Below are positions 1 to 11,284 of a stretch of DNA of 64,000 nt, piece by piece (the first letter of the stretch is position 1; every line of letters starts with the position of its first letter). The position numbers and the translations under genes are program-made. The notes beneath the pieces were generated by a model. That model was given only the letters and a program-made list of their open reading frames with translations, searched no databases and had not been told where the DNA came from. Source of the stretch: Adiantum capillus-veneris (Eukaryota; Streptophyta; Polypodiopsida; Polypodiales; Pteridaceae); contig CM043943.1 of the NCBI GenBank assembly GCA_014529385.2, positions 96,870,355 to 96,934,354 on the forward strand. Direction: 5' to 3'.

Positions 1-1290
1 CTTGATGACACATCTCCTTCTCAAAGGAGAATTCAAGAGCCCCCACCGAAGGAACAAGAAAGAAGTGAGTCTCCTGCCACTTGGAGATGGCTCCACGAAG
101 ACGGTGGGATAAACACTCTCCATCACCTCCAAAACAAAGAAGACCATCGCATGTTTATCCACACCATAATTCAAAGAGGGATGACAAAAAGCAAGAGAAG
201 AAAAAGGCAAGAAAGAGAACACCCTCTTCTCCATTTTCTTCATCCTCTTCCTCTTATGAAAGTGATGGTGAAGACAAAGAAGATCATGGGAAGAAAAAGG
301 CGAGGAAAGAGGTCATCCTCTTCTCCATCTTCCTCAAATTATTCACCTTGAAGAAAGTTATGGTGCAACCTTTGAGCCATCAAAAAGAAGATGCCATAGG
401 AAATCCTATGCCGCGTGGAAGAGGTTGTCCAAGCTCAAGAAGTTCAAAGTGGGAGGGAAGAGCATCTCTTTTCTTACCTACGATGGCACCTTTGGTGCTA
501 AAGACAAAGTCTTGGCCTTTATCCAACAATTCAATGCGGCGTTTGGAGATGAGGGCTTCACATAGTCCTTTAAGCTACGCCATGTAGCTATGCACTTTCA
601 AAAGTCCGCCAGACAATGGTGGTCTAGCCTACGGGCCAATGGTGAAGCTCCACAAACTTGGAAAGCTTTAAGAGCTTCCATTATGAAGCAATTTTTGGCC
701 ACTGATGCCAAGACAAAGTACTCACCGAATGGTGAAGCTGGAAGCTCTCTCCCTACGAATCCATTCACAAATATGTAGACAAGTTGTGGGACTTACAACT
801 CAAAGCCGCTGTCTTCAAGAAGTTGGATTTTGGATAGCAAAAGCAACAATTTTGTGCAGGCTTAACTCAAGAAATAGTGGAGTATGTCAACTCCCAAAGT
901 CCACGCACCATATCGGCTGTTATACACCATACTATGGTGGCTTCTCGAATCAATTTTCAAACGGGGGCTAGAAGAAATTCTAAGCCCACGGAAAACAAGG
1001 GTTCCAATGAGCCTAAGGTAAGGACAATGTCCAAAAGTCTCCTAAGGGCAACTCCAACAAAGCTAAAGAGAAGAGAGTTTACAAAGGAAAAAATAAACTC
1101 TCTCCTGAAGAGCTTGAGCGTTATCACAAGGATAACTGCTGTTTCAAGTGCAGTGAGCAAGGGCATGTGTATCCTGCTTGTCCCCAAAAGAACACCCGCC
1201 ATGAGTCTCCTAGAGCTACCTTGGTCGAAATCCAAGAGGAGGAAACTCACCACAAAGGATCTCCTCTATGCCATGCTTGGGGAAAGGTAA
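1..1290 (+). pseudogene. gag relic of chromovirus G1
   Basis: Capsid/nucleocapsid precursor of the Ty3 element; its N-terminus lies outside the window. Visible in order: a Ser/Arg/Lys-rich low-complexity segment (about 81-340) that begins MAPRRR as in G2; the capsid region with the motif KSARQWWSSLRANGEAP near 600-660; and a CCHC zinc knuckle of the form CX2CX4HX4C near 1140-1181 (CFKCSEQGHVYPAC). The reading frame changes several times (near 340, 590, 780, 830 and 960), and stops interrupt the capsid core. The same region of G2 (16460-17936) is more intact and guided the assignment. Nonfunctional as it stands. Confidence 0.85.
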
Positions 1291-3780
1291 GAAAACATGA
1301 TGCTTTTATTCTCTTTGACCCTGGTTCTACTCACAATTTCATATCGACACAGTTGGCCACCAAGCTAGGCATACAAGCTTAGGTGATGGGAGATGTCCTA
1401 CCCGCAGATGGTGCTTTCAAGGGGCAAGAAGCTTCAGTCACTCCCTTAATCAAGAAATTGAGGCTCCATGTCCAAAGCTATGTGGACAAAGAGGACTTCT
1501 TTATCTCTCCTCTCAAGCATCAGGATGTAATCCTAGGGGGCACCATGGTTTGATTGCATGGCTGCCAATGTTAAATTCCCTGAAAGGAGAATCTCCTTTA
1601 GGTTCAGGGAAAAATATATGCACATAGATGCCAAGCAAATGGGTAACACCATACTCATTGTACATACACAAGCTTTCAATAAGTCAATAAAGAGCTCTAT
1701 TTCCGTGTACATGATTTTTGTTAAAGACTCTCAAAATGAACCTAATGTTTTAGCAAAAGAAAATATACACAATCAAAAGGAATTAGAGTTATCCAATTTT
1801 CTCAAGGGGTTTCAAGATGTGTTTATTGATGACATCCCTTGTGAGCTACCTCCTAAACGAGGCAATGATGACCATGCAAGTGAACTTCTTCCAGGGAAGT
1901 TCACCGCCTAACAAAACTCCTTATAGAGTTTCTCAAGCTCAACAAGAGGACATTATGCGGCAAGTGCATGAGTTAGTTGAGAAGGGCATGGTTAGGCCTA
2001 GCTCATCTCCATTTTTCTCACCTGTGCTATTAGTGCAAAAGAAAGACGGCACATATCATATGTGTGTTGACTATATAGCACTAAATAGGATCACTATCAA
2101 GAATAGGTTTCCCATTCCACGGGTAGAAGACCTATTTGATAAGCTACAAGGGTCCACCTACTTCAGTAGGATTGACCTAAAAAGTGGCTATCATCAAATA
2201 AAGATGGTTGATCAAGACATTGTAAAGACTACATTTCACACTACGTTTGTTCTTTACGAATACATTGTCATGCCTTTTGGCTTGACCAATGCACTAGCCA
2301 CATTCAATCACTTGATGGAGAAGCTATTCAGGCCTCACTGAACCTTTACTGGAGTGTTCTTTGATGATATCATCATCTACTATAATTCACTAGACAAACA
2401 CAAGCAACATCTCCAGGTAATATTTCAAGTTCTAAGAGAGAATAAACTTTATGTTAATCAAAAGAAAAGTGATTTTTTCTTACAAGAGATTCAATATTTA
2501 GGTCACATTATCTCTCAAGATGGCATCCAAATGGATCCATCAAAGTTAGAGGTAATAAAAGGATGGCCTAAACCAATGAATCTTCATGAACTAAGAAGCA
2601 TTATAGGTATGTGTGCATAATGTAGACGCTTCATAGAAAAGTTCTCACTAATAGCAGGACCATTACATGACCTAACAAAGAAAAACGTTAGGTATACATG
2701 GTCTGCCAAGGAGAACAATGCTTTCGAAAATCTTAAAAAAAGGCTTATCTCTCAACCTGTGCTTACAATACCGGATCTCTCAAAACCATTTGAGGTCCAA
2801 TGTGACGCTTGTGGTGATTGCCTTGGAGATGTTTTGCTCCGAAAAGGGCACGCCATAGGCTATGAAAGTCAAAGGCTCGACCTTGTTGAGCAAGCTCTAG
2901 GCATATATGAAAAGGAGTTCCTCGTAGTTCTACATGCCTTAGACTCATGGAAGCACTATTTATTGGGGACTACTTTCATTCTGCGAATGGATCACCAAAG
3001 TCTTAAGTACTTCATGATGCAGACCAAGCTCTCCGACAAACAAATGAGGTGGGAAAATTTTATTTTCCAATTTCATTTTCATATTGCTCACATTGCTGGC
3101 AAGCATAATCAAGTAGCCGATGCACTCTCAAGACGAGCGAGAGTGAATGCGGTTTCCATAGCAACTCACAATGATCTATCTGCTATGATAGATGAGTATT
3201 CTACTGATCCCGATTTTAGATATGTGATTTAGCCCTTGTACCAGGGAAGAAAGAGGAACCATTTACTTTACAAGATGGTTATCTTGTCTATGGCAATAGA
3301 CTATGCGTTACTAACTCAGTTCGTGAGAAAGTAATGTATGAATCTCATGCTCCTCCTTATGCGGGACATAGAGGGATTCAATCTACCTTAAAGAGGATTG
3401 AAACATATTTCTATTGACCTACCATGAAAGCAAACATACAAGAGTATGTTTCTAAATGTGTGGTATGCCAAAAGACGAAGCTTGATAGAGGAAAGCAACG
3501 TGGATTGCTTCAACCTTTGCCAATCCCTAATTCACCATGGGAGAGCATATCCATGGATTTTATCTTTGGATTGCCTAAGTCTATCCATGGGAATATGGCA
3601 ATATGGACGATAGTAGACAGGTTTAGTAAACAAGCTCATTTTATACCTGTCAAAAAGACTATCAAAGCCCATCAAATGGAAACCCTCTTCATTTCACAAA
3701 TCTTCAAGTACCATGGCTTGCCAATGTCCATAGTGTCGGATAGAGATCCTAGAATGACCAGTAATTTCTGGAAGGGTCTC
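1291..3780 (+). pseudogene. pol relic of chromovirus G1 (PR-RT-RH-INT)
   Basis: Reverse-transcribing polyprotein. The protease motif FDPGSTHNFIS lies near 1315-1350. Next comes the RT (about 1900-2620) with KMVDQD, MPFGLTNA and the catalytic FFDD box at about 2357; Ty3 RTs normally carry F/YxDD here. RNase H-like sequence follows (2759-3232) with ADALSRR at its end. The integrase shows the zinc-region CVVCQ and the first catalytic stretch WTIVDRFSKQAHF. A second catalytic region, SDRDPRMTSNFW, sits just before the break at 3780. In-frame stops at about 1381, 2339, 2618 and 3230 plus frameshifts kill the frame. The distal integrase and any chromodomain are missing here because element C begins at 3781. 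Confidence 0.88.
3776..3780. repeat. candidate left target-site duplication of element C (GTCTC)
   Basis: The five bases before the first base of the element C LTR. The matching right-hand copy lies beyond the window or is lost, so this is unpaired and tentative. Confidence 0.3.
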
Positions 3781-3875
3781 TGTGGGATGCATGTCTAAAC
3801 TCACCATCCTATCTTATTGCAATATTAGCAAGAACCACGATTAAGTTGTCAAACCATGGGACAAAGATGACTCAA
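3781..3875 (-). repeat. element C LTR, left fragment
   Basis: The sequence starts TGTGGGATGC exactly where G1 breaks. It stops at the left LTR of GE1. The remainder of the same LTR resumes at 42116 and ends GTTAACA at 42526, followed by a C-rich tract that reads as a PPT on the minus strand. Joined, the LTR is about 0.5 kb and has the expected TG...CA ends. The split shows that GE1 landed inside this LTR. I found no second copy of this LTR in the window. Confidence 0.6.
3871..3875. repeat. GE1 target-site duplication, left copy (CTCAA)
   Basis: Five bases directly left of the GE1 LTR. The right-hand copy at 42116-42120 is CTCGA, a single transition apart, as expected for an old Ty3 insertion. 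Confidence 0.75.
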
Positions 3876-4773
3876 TGTTGGCGGATACGCCGCGACGGAC
3901 GTCAGTACAACGAGAACTCACCTAACAAAAATTGTAAGCTAAGGACGAAGCTCGACTGACTATTGACTACTTCCTACAGAGGTCTCTACCCAATGACTAA
4001 CTTACAGCCTACTATTGTGCATAGGAGGAGATTTCCTACAACACTTCCATGAGCCAAATACCCATTAGACGTTCTTGAAACGCTACGAAACTTGAGGGAT
4101 GTCCTATTAACACCATTAGGCCACTCTCCCTAAGGTCCGTGACCCAAAACCCTACCCATAAACACCCAATGCAGATCACGTAGGATGTTTGACAGGTTTT
4201 TGCAGGTCAACTTTTCTGAAAACTAAGGTGCCTAATGTGTAGCTCTACTCAATACGACGCGTGGATATGCAGAAATGCGAAAACAAACACCGTTTGCTTA
4301 CCAAATCCCTAGAAATAGCTCGCGGGTCAATCTCGCAAAGCTGGGCCGTACACGCGTAGTGTGGGTATTGGCGCGTAGCTCTCTCCAGGGGCAACACGTT
4401 GTACTTCTCTGTACTCATTTCCAACCACCAGTGTACGTGTAGCGTTAAGATAAGCTCTCTCTCTCTCTCTCTCTCGTACACAGAATACGCTTCTCACAGA
4501 CACTTCATAGAATCAACAAAGGGGGGGATCTTTTCTTATTAAGGTCAGAATTTGGTATATATACCTTCCAAATATAAAACCTCATGTTCCAAAGTGAAAT
4601 CCTACTTAGTCTAATGGCAAAAATAATATACAAAATTGGAAACTTCTGCAAGCCCCAAGTATTTACAAGTGAAATTACGGGTTTTCTTAATCAGGGAATG
4701 ACTACATAGGATTTCCTTCTTTTATCATTTCGTTAGTCTTCAGTTGAGTGTGGCCGCCCGTCTTCAGCTAACA
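3876..4773 (-). repeat. GE1 3' LTR
   Basis: Aligns with 41162-42115 along its whole length. Relative to the 5' LTR it lacks a segment of about 46 bp near 3950 and has 7 G where the other has 21. It holds a CT microsatellite (4458-4476) and a TATA-like GTATATATACC at about 4555. Flanked by TSD on the left and PPT on the right. Confidence 0.9.
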
Positions 4774-4790
4774 CTCCCCCCCTCCTAGCT
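4774..4790 (-). other. GE1 polypurine tract
   Basis: On the minus strand this reads AGCTAGGAGGGGGGGAG, directly before the LTR start TGTTAGC. This is the expected plus-strand primer position and fixes GE1's orientation. Confidence 0.8.
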
Positions 4791-4833
4791 CATGTCATCC
4801 CCGACATGACAGTAGAGCCGCTGCTTCAGTGGA

Positions 4834-6745
4834 GGATGTCCCGCATCTTCAAAACGGACTCATACCGTGCATGCTGGGCCATTAATGTTGGGCCGAATAT
4901 ATCTGTGTTGATGGGGAAGAAACCATTGTAGAAGGATTCTTCAAAGGCTTGGGGATGGTATGAGGGCATGAATATTATTGTTTGGTAGAGGGCATGTATC
5001 ACCTCATGTGAAGGTGGAGGAGACAGGTCATAAGCACATCTATAAGTGTCCTAGAAGAAGAATATGTTGTCTGTTGCTTGTCCAGGTTTGAAGACCTCAA
5101 AGGTTGCCAGATGTGTTTTTACATATCTTTCTAAGCATAATGCAAGAGAGGTCAGGCAAGCCAGTGAACAATTTAATGGCACCCGTTAGGGTTTTCACCA
5201 TGTATTGCTCACTCATCTCTTTCCTGCCTTCAAGCCTGGCAGCTTTGGGTAGTTGAGTCACGTGGGGTGGCTTCTCTTCAGCAGTTCATGTTCCTTCCAT
5301 GTCCGCATACTCGGTAGAGGGCAAAAGCTAAGGTCACCTCTGATCATTTTAGGCTCCTCTATCAAATGTACTAAATAATGTGGGTATTTAGTGAGCCATG
5401 CCTTCCTCCATTTTGGTTGAGAGTCCACAATGAGCTTAGCACCTTCTGGTTTGGTGATGTCTTCATGGTACAGTGGCACTATAGGCTCCTCTTTAATCCT
5501 CTTGTTGAGTGTAGCAGCCTCATATTTTAGAAGAGGATAGGAGAGAGAGGGTTGTAGCCATTCATGTCGAACAACATTTGCATCTAATCTCTGAATGATC
5601 ATGGACATCAATACCCTCTGCTCCCACATCATTGCTTCTTTGGCGGTGTCCTTTATGGCTGCTTCTATTGCTTTCTGTAGATTGTCTTCTTCTTCTTGTG
5701 TCAGATCCCGGAGCTCTTGTAAGGGTCCCACAGGAATGTCCTCTTGTATTGTTGTGTCCATCGGATCTGACACATTCTCTATATCAATTCCTTCCATAGC
5801 AGCCGACCCATGACTTTGTTGAGTTTCTTCACTTGGTTGGCTCTTAAGTTTGTCCAACTGCTTTTGTAAGTTGTCTTTTGATAATAATTGAGCTTGTTCT
5901 GTCACAGCTACTAATAGGTCATTAAGTTCTGCATTGACTCTATCATCTTTCTCTAGCTTCTGCCTTACCTCATCATTCTCTGTCTGCAGTGTCTTTGTGT
6001 CATCTTCTAGTCTTTTCTGAAGCCTATCCAATTCCGCTTTCAATGATTTGTTATCATCTACTAACCTGCCTTGTACCAACATTGATCCCTCTGCTAGCAT
6101 TACTCTTTGACTCTTTTCAAGCATCAACTCTTTTTGAAGTTCTATCATTTGTTCTTCAAACACTTCTTTATCTTGGCTAGTACTAGTTGTAGCTGCAGCT
6201 CTTGCTCTGCCCGGAGACACTCTCAACCTCTAAATCGTTTGATCTTTCACTTTGATTTGATCCTTTAGTTCGATCACCTCATCTTGGCTAGCCTCATGTG
6301 ATATTTCAGCTTTGTCTTTGGCCTCCCTCAAGCTCCCAACCTCTTTTGACTCTTCCGCCAGTTGTAGGGTGAGCCCATCCCTTTCCTTTTCGGCTTCAGT
6401 CAGAGCATTGCTGATTTTTTGGTACTCTTCTTCAGAGTTCATTAGCTTCTGAGTGGTTTCTCGGTTTTGACTTTCTAACTCTTGACATTTCTTCAGTGTT
6501 GCTTCTAGTTTAGCTTGCAGCTGTGCTTGGCTGTGCATTTTCTCTTGACTTTGCTTCTGAAGTGTTTCCACTTCAGCTTTCACCTTTAATTCACTCAACT
6601 TCCGTCCTTCATACTCAATCTCTTTGGCCATTGATCTGGCTCTTAATCCTTGCAGTCTCTGCATCACTTCTTTCCAATATTTGGCTTGTGGTTGCAAATC
6701 CATTGTATCTGTTGCAATCTCCACCTGCAGCAATTGGAACAACAT
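4834..6745 (-). pseudogene. GE1 extra 3' ORF, coiled-coil and C-terminal part
   Basis: Downstream part of a non-canonical GE1 protein. Residues from 6745 to about 5850 form a long heptad-rich coiled coil (repeated E/K/L/Q patterns such as LQAKLEATLKKCQELESQ and LDRLQKRLEDDTKTLQ). A Gly/Arg-rich interruption and stop lie at about 6228. The C-terminal globular part (5850-5258) includes WEQRVLMSMIIQRLDANV and a Trp-rich stretch WRKAWLTKYPHYLV. Recognisable coding continues in other frames to about 4834, ending some 45 bp before the PPT. Function unknown; extra ORFs between integrase and 3' LTR are known in several plant Ty3 lineages (Tat/Ogre, Athila). It is probably one protein with the part at 7660-8280. 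Confidence 0.6.
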
Positions 6746-6779
6746 TCACATGGGCAATGAAGACAAGCCGCCCAAGAGA

Positions 6780-7665
6780 GATAGATTATGTGACATACCT
6801 GTAGTACCACATTGTGAGGATGGGAACCAAGAATCCCACATATATTGCAGCAGGGGAGATGCTCACCACGGTAATATATGAATCTCTAAATGCTAAAGGC
6901 CAGTGGCCTCTTACTCCATCACAGAATGAGTGGTTGCAGCTGACAGAAGACAAGGAAGAGGAGCAACCTACAGCTCCCAGGGTGGCCACCAGACTGAAAA
7001 GAAGGTTAGAGGCAGTAGAGGAAGAAAGCTACCATTCAGATGCCAGCAAAAGAGACTAAATCCCAGAAGGCCGCTCGGCTAGAAAGGATGATGCATAGTT
7101 TCAGAGCCGAAAGAATGCTTAAAGGAGATCTAAGCAAATTATGGAATCCCTCACTTGAGGCCATGTCTGGATCTTCTCGGAGGACTAATAGGGATCACTT
7201 AAAGATTATATAAAGAATTTTGAGATCCTAGATGCGACGGCCGAGAATATTCCAATTATACCTTTTACCGAAGAAGAAGTTGATGATGTGAGGCGGTAGC
7301 TGCTAGAAGAGCAGGAAAGTGTAGAGCGAGAGAGGAAAACAAAGGCTGACCGGGACCTCAAAAAGAAGCAATCATCCCCACCATCAAGCCATGAGTCAGG
7401 TCCTCCACCATCACCACCTCCTCCTAGTCCTCCTCAACCTCTACAGACTGAGGAGTTGATTAAATCTGAGAAGCCGCAAGACTCCAAGAAAGAAGAGGAC
7501 AAAGAGAAAGAGCAGAAGGAAGAGTTTGAACCAAAGCCTAAGAAGCAAGATCCGAAAGCAAAAAACTATAGAATATTCCTGGATCTACTAGCTGCTGGAT
7601 ACACCCGAGAAGAGGCAGCTCATATAGTTGTTCAACTGTCAACCCCTAAACCAGAAGAATACACG
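6780..7665 (+). pseudogene. inverted internal segment of the GE1 extra ORF
   Basis: Coding-like sequence on the plus strand, between two minus-strand blocks of what otherwise looks like one ORF. It reads NPTYIAAGEMLTTVIYESL, then an acidic and basic stretch, stops around 7057-7290, a Pro-rich segment (7375-7440), a Lys/Glu-rich run, and NYRIFLDLLAAGYTREEAAH near 7560-7620. At both edges the minus-strand frames run into it and lose sense. The simplest reading is an inversion of about 0.9 kb within the ORF. Alternatively it is an independent antisense ORF, which some Ty3 lineages do carry. It has no recognisable start codon of its own in good context. Confidence 0.45.
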
Positions 7666-8280
7666 TTGAGCCCTCGTCAGTGTACTTTGGAGGCCTCTTG
7701 GTGCAAATATGGAAATATTGATTGTATAGTTGGCAAATTTTTTCCACCATTGAATCCGCAATATCCTCGAAGGTGTAGTTCTTCTTGGTTCCTTTGTATA
7801 CCTTCACCTCATCTTGCCTCTTGTTGATACTGTCTCCTGCATTAGAGAGGTTCAAGGAACTTGCAACCACCTCTGGCGTGATCACAATCATTCTGTTCTT
7901 TCCTTGCAGATTTGTCACCTTGGCTATGCCATTCTCCTTTATTGTTGTGATGAATTCCCAGACTCTCTGAATGTCAATTCCTGATGGCAAAGCCTCAAAA
8001 TAATTGTGTAAGTCTAAATTTTCCAAGATAAACACTATCTCTGGCCTTCTTTTGAGCTCATTAAGTTCCTGTGGTATCATTGGCAACTCTATGGCATAGC
8101 CCTCTGGGTCTTTGAACATGCCTTGGTATATTTTGAGGCCGTTTGCTTCAAGAAGTTGCTTTGTACCCAAGTGGTAGTGGGCTTTATGGTTCCTGTTGGT
8201 ATTATAAATGGCTCCACCTCATCCAGGTAATCCTTGTTGGTCATTCTTTTCTTCTTTGCTGGTGACTTAGCGGCTGCCAT
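7660..8280 (-). pseudogene. GE1 extra 3' ORF, N-terminal domain
   Basis: Starts with ATG at 8280. The first residues, MAAAKSPAKKKRMTNK, look like a nuclear localisation or DNA-binding tail. A one-base frameshift near 8172 joins it to the main domain (8170-7660), which contains VWEFITTIKENGIAKV and MIVITPEVVASSLNLSNAGD. That pattern resembles the plant retroelement-associated 'putative plant transposon protein' domains (Transposase_32-like or plant-mobile-domain-like), where an EF..i motif is followed by G(K)..I.. and a LxLP/LNLS helix. The assignment is by impression, not alignment. A palindrome ladder ends about 180 bp upstream (8457-9047), which may act as an internal promoter region. Confidence 0.5.
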
Positions 8281-8456
8281 GGATTTTGTTGCACTCAGTA
8301 GTCCAAAGTTAGCGTTTTTTTTTTTAACAGATTAGCTAATAAACTGAGTTTTAACTATCCAATTGACTTGAAAATTGAAACATGAGCTCAAGAGGGACTG
8401 AGGATTCCCTGCAAGTGAAAACAGTAGGATTTGTGCTGCAAAATAAGCCTAAAGAT

Positions 8457-9047
8457 ATCCTACGCATAGTATGTGTTTTTGCTCAGAATTGCATGAAACT
8501 TGTCAGTATGATAGGGCATAGCCTGTGGACCATCACCATGGTCTTAGATTTAAATTTGGATAAGTTTCGAGGGTAGGAAGACCATTTTTGTTGTTTCAAA
8601 GTCTGAAAAGTCCATCTATGGAGCTATGAGGCCAAAAAGTGATCTGTTTGGCTTGAAACTTGGTGGGTGGGCTTGTATGAATGTGATAAAGATGTATGAA
8701 GATAAAAAAATCCACCTGGAGGTCATTTCATGCTTGGAGACATACTACGCGTAGTATGTCTTTTTCATGATTTTGAAGATGTGACGTCACAGTTAGCTTT
8801 GACATGTTATGAAGAGTGTGTGGTTCAAGTTTCACTTGATTTGGATCATTTCTGATAGGTCTATGACCATATCTTGCCTCTATGCTCTGACTTTGCGTTT
8901 TTTGATGTATATGAGGTCAAACTTGGTCCAAATGGAGTGAAACTTGAGGGATAAGATGTAAATGACATGTAGAGGCTGTGTATATGGCTGTATGATGAGT
9001 TGGGTGCCCAAAAGTGGCCTTGAGACATCCTATGCATAGGATGTCTC
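8457..9047. repeat. palindrome ladder I (GE1, upstream of the extra ORF)
   Basis: Three palindromes about 284 bp apart. Rung 1, at 8457-8474, is imperfect. Rung 2, at 8738-8761, is a perfect 24 bp palindrome with core CATACTACGCGTAGTATG. Rung 3, at 9022-9047, is a perfect 26 bp palindrome with core CATCCTATGCATAGGATG. Rungs 2 and 3 differ at mirrored positions, so the symmetry is kept. The sequence between rungs is only loosely similar. Confidence 0.85.
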
Positions 9048-11081
9048 CTGTGCATTTTTTAGGAGCAAGTCCTAATACTATGTGCATATGACCTCCCTAA
9101 GTCCCCTTTGTGCCTTATTTCAATTAAAAAATCAAATGGTTAGTTAGAAACTCCCTTCTTGGCTTTCAGAGCCTTAGAGGCGATTTCTGACTCTTGGAGC
9201 GCTTTTCCGCGATGAAATTTCTTGATGATGACCAGCATAGCTTCATGAACCCTTGGGGAACCTTGCCATGTGGTTCTTGTTGGCTTTGGCTTCACCTGAG
9301 CTTCATTTGGCGATTTGTCGCTCTGGAAGCGCCCATGATTGTGTTTGCATGCCCCCGATGATTTGTAGTGGTCTACCACCATAGGACTTGGTTGTTGAAG
9401 GCCTTGGTAAGCCGCTCATGAAGTTTGGTGGCAAACAGAAGTCTCGCTTGGCTAGAGCCAAGTGACGCTTTGCGTTTCCGATGCCGTTTTTGAAGCTTAG
9501 GCCTGCTTTGGGTTGCCTTATGGCCATGTGGCCTATGTAGCCTTGTAGAGCTCGTCGAGAAGCTCCTACCCATGAGTTTTGGTATCATTTGGGTCACTTT
9601 TGCCGGATTTTCCTCTTTGTGGCCTCTTGCAGGGCTTGAGGTGCCAGGGTTTTCTCTCTTGCTTTCTTGCCTCCTTTGGGTATCCAATATTGGTCTCCTA
9701 GGCTAGGGTAAAACCCCTATAAAGTCTTGTTGGTATTGGGTTAGCCGTTAGGTGGCTACCTATGCTCATAGGCCTCTACCCTGCAAACTCCATTGGAGTT
9801 CTATGCTAGTCTTGGCGACAAAACATCAAATATACACGAAGAGCATAAGGTGTTGAGCCTAGCTCTCGTATCTAGTGGCCGTTGGGTGCCTGTGCGTGGC
9901 ATATCAACTGCTAGAAGTCTTGTGTGCTCTAGGTGGCTAGAGCTCTCTCTCACAAGTGAAATAGTAGAAATGAGCTCTAAGTGGAGTGAAAAAATCTTAT
10001 AATGGAGGTCCCCAAACCATTTTTCATGAAATTTGACATGTGCTCCTAACTTTTTGTGAAACGCGGTTTAGGCTCAAAAAGTTCCCCATTTGGACTCCGT
10101 TTGCCCAATTTTTTGAGAATTTTGACGATTCGGCCAAAATCTGGCCACAACATGCCTCCCGCTTCATTCTCATAATTGCACCCACACTGTACCCTCGGTT
10201 GTGTTATAGTCACTGATCATCCCCATCTTTTTTGTTTTTCATTACGTTCGCATTTCACCTGCTTTTTGTATTTGAAGTTTTCCTACCAATAATTAGTAAA
10301 AGTAAAAGGAAAATAGCAAACTCAACCCAGAAAAACCCCAAAAATCAAAATAAATCAAAAAACTTCACCCCGACACACTATGTACACTCACATGTAATTT
10401 TTATGGCCGGATTTCTCCGTTTTACCAATATTTTGCCTGAAAACTGGCTATTTTTACTTATATACACACACCTATAGGCCTCAATTTGGAGTTTGGCCTC
10501 ATATATTTGTAGACTAATGTTGTATAAGGGCATATGTAGTTAGGTTAGTCAAAAATTTTTTATAATCAAACGTAAACCCCTCAAAAATAGTCAAAACATG
10601 TCCTTTTTGTTGCTTTTTACAGTCATCGGGTTCGCATTGAGAATGCCTCCCCCCTCCTAATCGGAGTCCTCCCGGACGACAAGGTATCGCCTCGGGGTAT
10701 GTGCAATGCATGGGTTAAAATCATGCTAAATGCGTAGCCTTGTAACGTGGCCCTACCTGATGCATACTCAGTCAATGCATGGTAAAATTAATGCGGTGCG
10801 AGAGCAGGGAATAAGCAAGATGCTTATTGGCATTCGACATCGAGGTTTCCTGTTTGTTCCTGGTTTGGTTGGTAGATTTTCTTTGCAATTAAAATTTGTA
10901 ATTCTGCCGCTCGTTGTTTGATCGTCTTCTTTGTGAAAGTGGCTTGGTTTGCCGCTATTGTAGATATGGCCGTTGTGGTCTCCGTGGATGGGAGTGTCGT
11001 GTTCGATGTGGCCATAATATTTTTCTCTTTTGATTACCATTTTTAGCTTTGATTTGGAGGCATTTGTAGATTTATGGCCTC
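9048..11081. other. GE1 non-coding stretch between ladder I and G2
   Basis: No gene I can support. Short open frames on the minus strand (9140-9690, Arg/Lys/Ser-rich; 10768-11121, Asn/His/Lys-rich) have no recognisable domain. A minus-strand purine tract at about 10637-10655 (GGAGGGGGGAGG) resembles a PPT but I see no adjacent LTR. The stretch 10300-10500 is A/T-rich and empty. Confidence 0.5.
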
Positions 11082-11284
11082 TTTTGTGGTCGTTATTGTT
11101 GTTCTTTTGATCGGCACCCATATAGATCGGTTTGCCGATGTCCGATTTAGTGATTGTCTAGCTGCTGGTGTTGCTTGTACTGAAGGGAGTTCCTGTAGAG
11201 TTGCTTTGGGGATCCAAATGTGTGTCTCATCTAAGCATGTTTTTCGGTATCCTTATCAAAAGAACAACAATAACGACCACAAAA
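11082..11284. repeat. 30 bp perfect inverted repeat at the truncated end of the G2 LTR
   Basis: Positions 11082-11111 and 11255-11284 are exact reverse complements (core GTGGTCGTTATTGTTG), with a 143 bp loop. The right arm runs straight into the truncated G2 3' LTR, and its last four A are shared with the LTR. This looks like a fold-back or template-switch junction. Confidence 0.85.

Larger units (their letters stand above)
1..3780 (+). mobile_element. Ty3/gypsy chromovirus copy G1, partial
   Basis: A long retrotransposon body in the order gag, protease, RT, RNase H, integrase. It enters from the left window edge within gag and stops abruptly at 3780 inside the integrase core. The sequence matches, in the opposite orientation, the more complete element G2 at 11281-19929. 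At the right end both copies agree through GGGTCTCT; after that G1 switches to the LTR of element C while G2 continues into the rest of the integrase. No LTR of G1 lies in the window. Many stops and frameshifts show that it is inactive and older than the insertions to its right. Confidence 0.9.

Noticed and set aside
4245..4481. Minus-strand ORF in the GE1 LTR
   Set aside because: Lies in LTR, contains a CT microsatellite and has a frame-shifted counterpart in the other LTR (41584-41784).
9140..9690. Arg/Lys/Ser-rich minus-strand frames
   Set aside because: Three overlapping frames with no motif and no consistent phase; not supportable as a gene.
10232..10477. Plus-strand ORF of 81 codons
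   Set aside because: A/T-rich stretch with no domain; composition matches non-coding neighbours.
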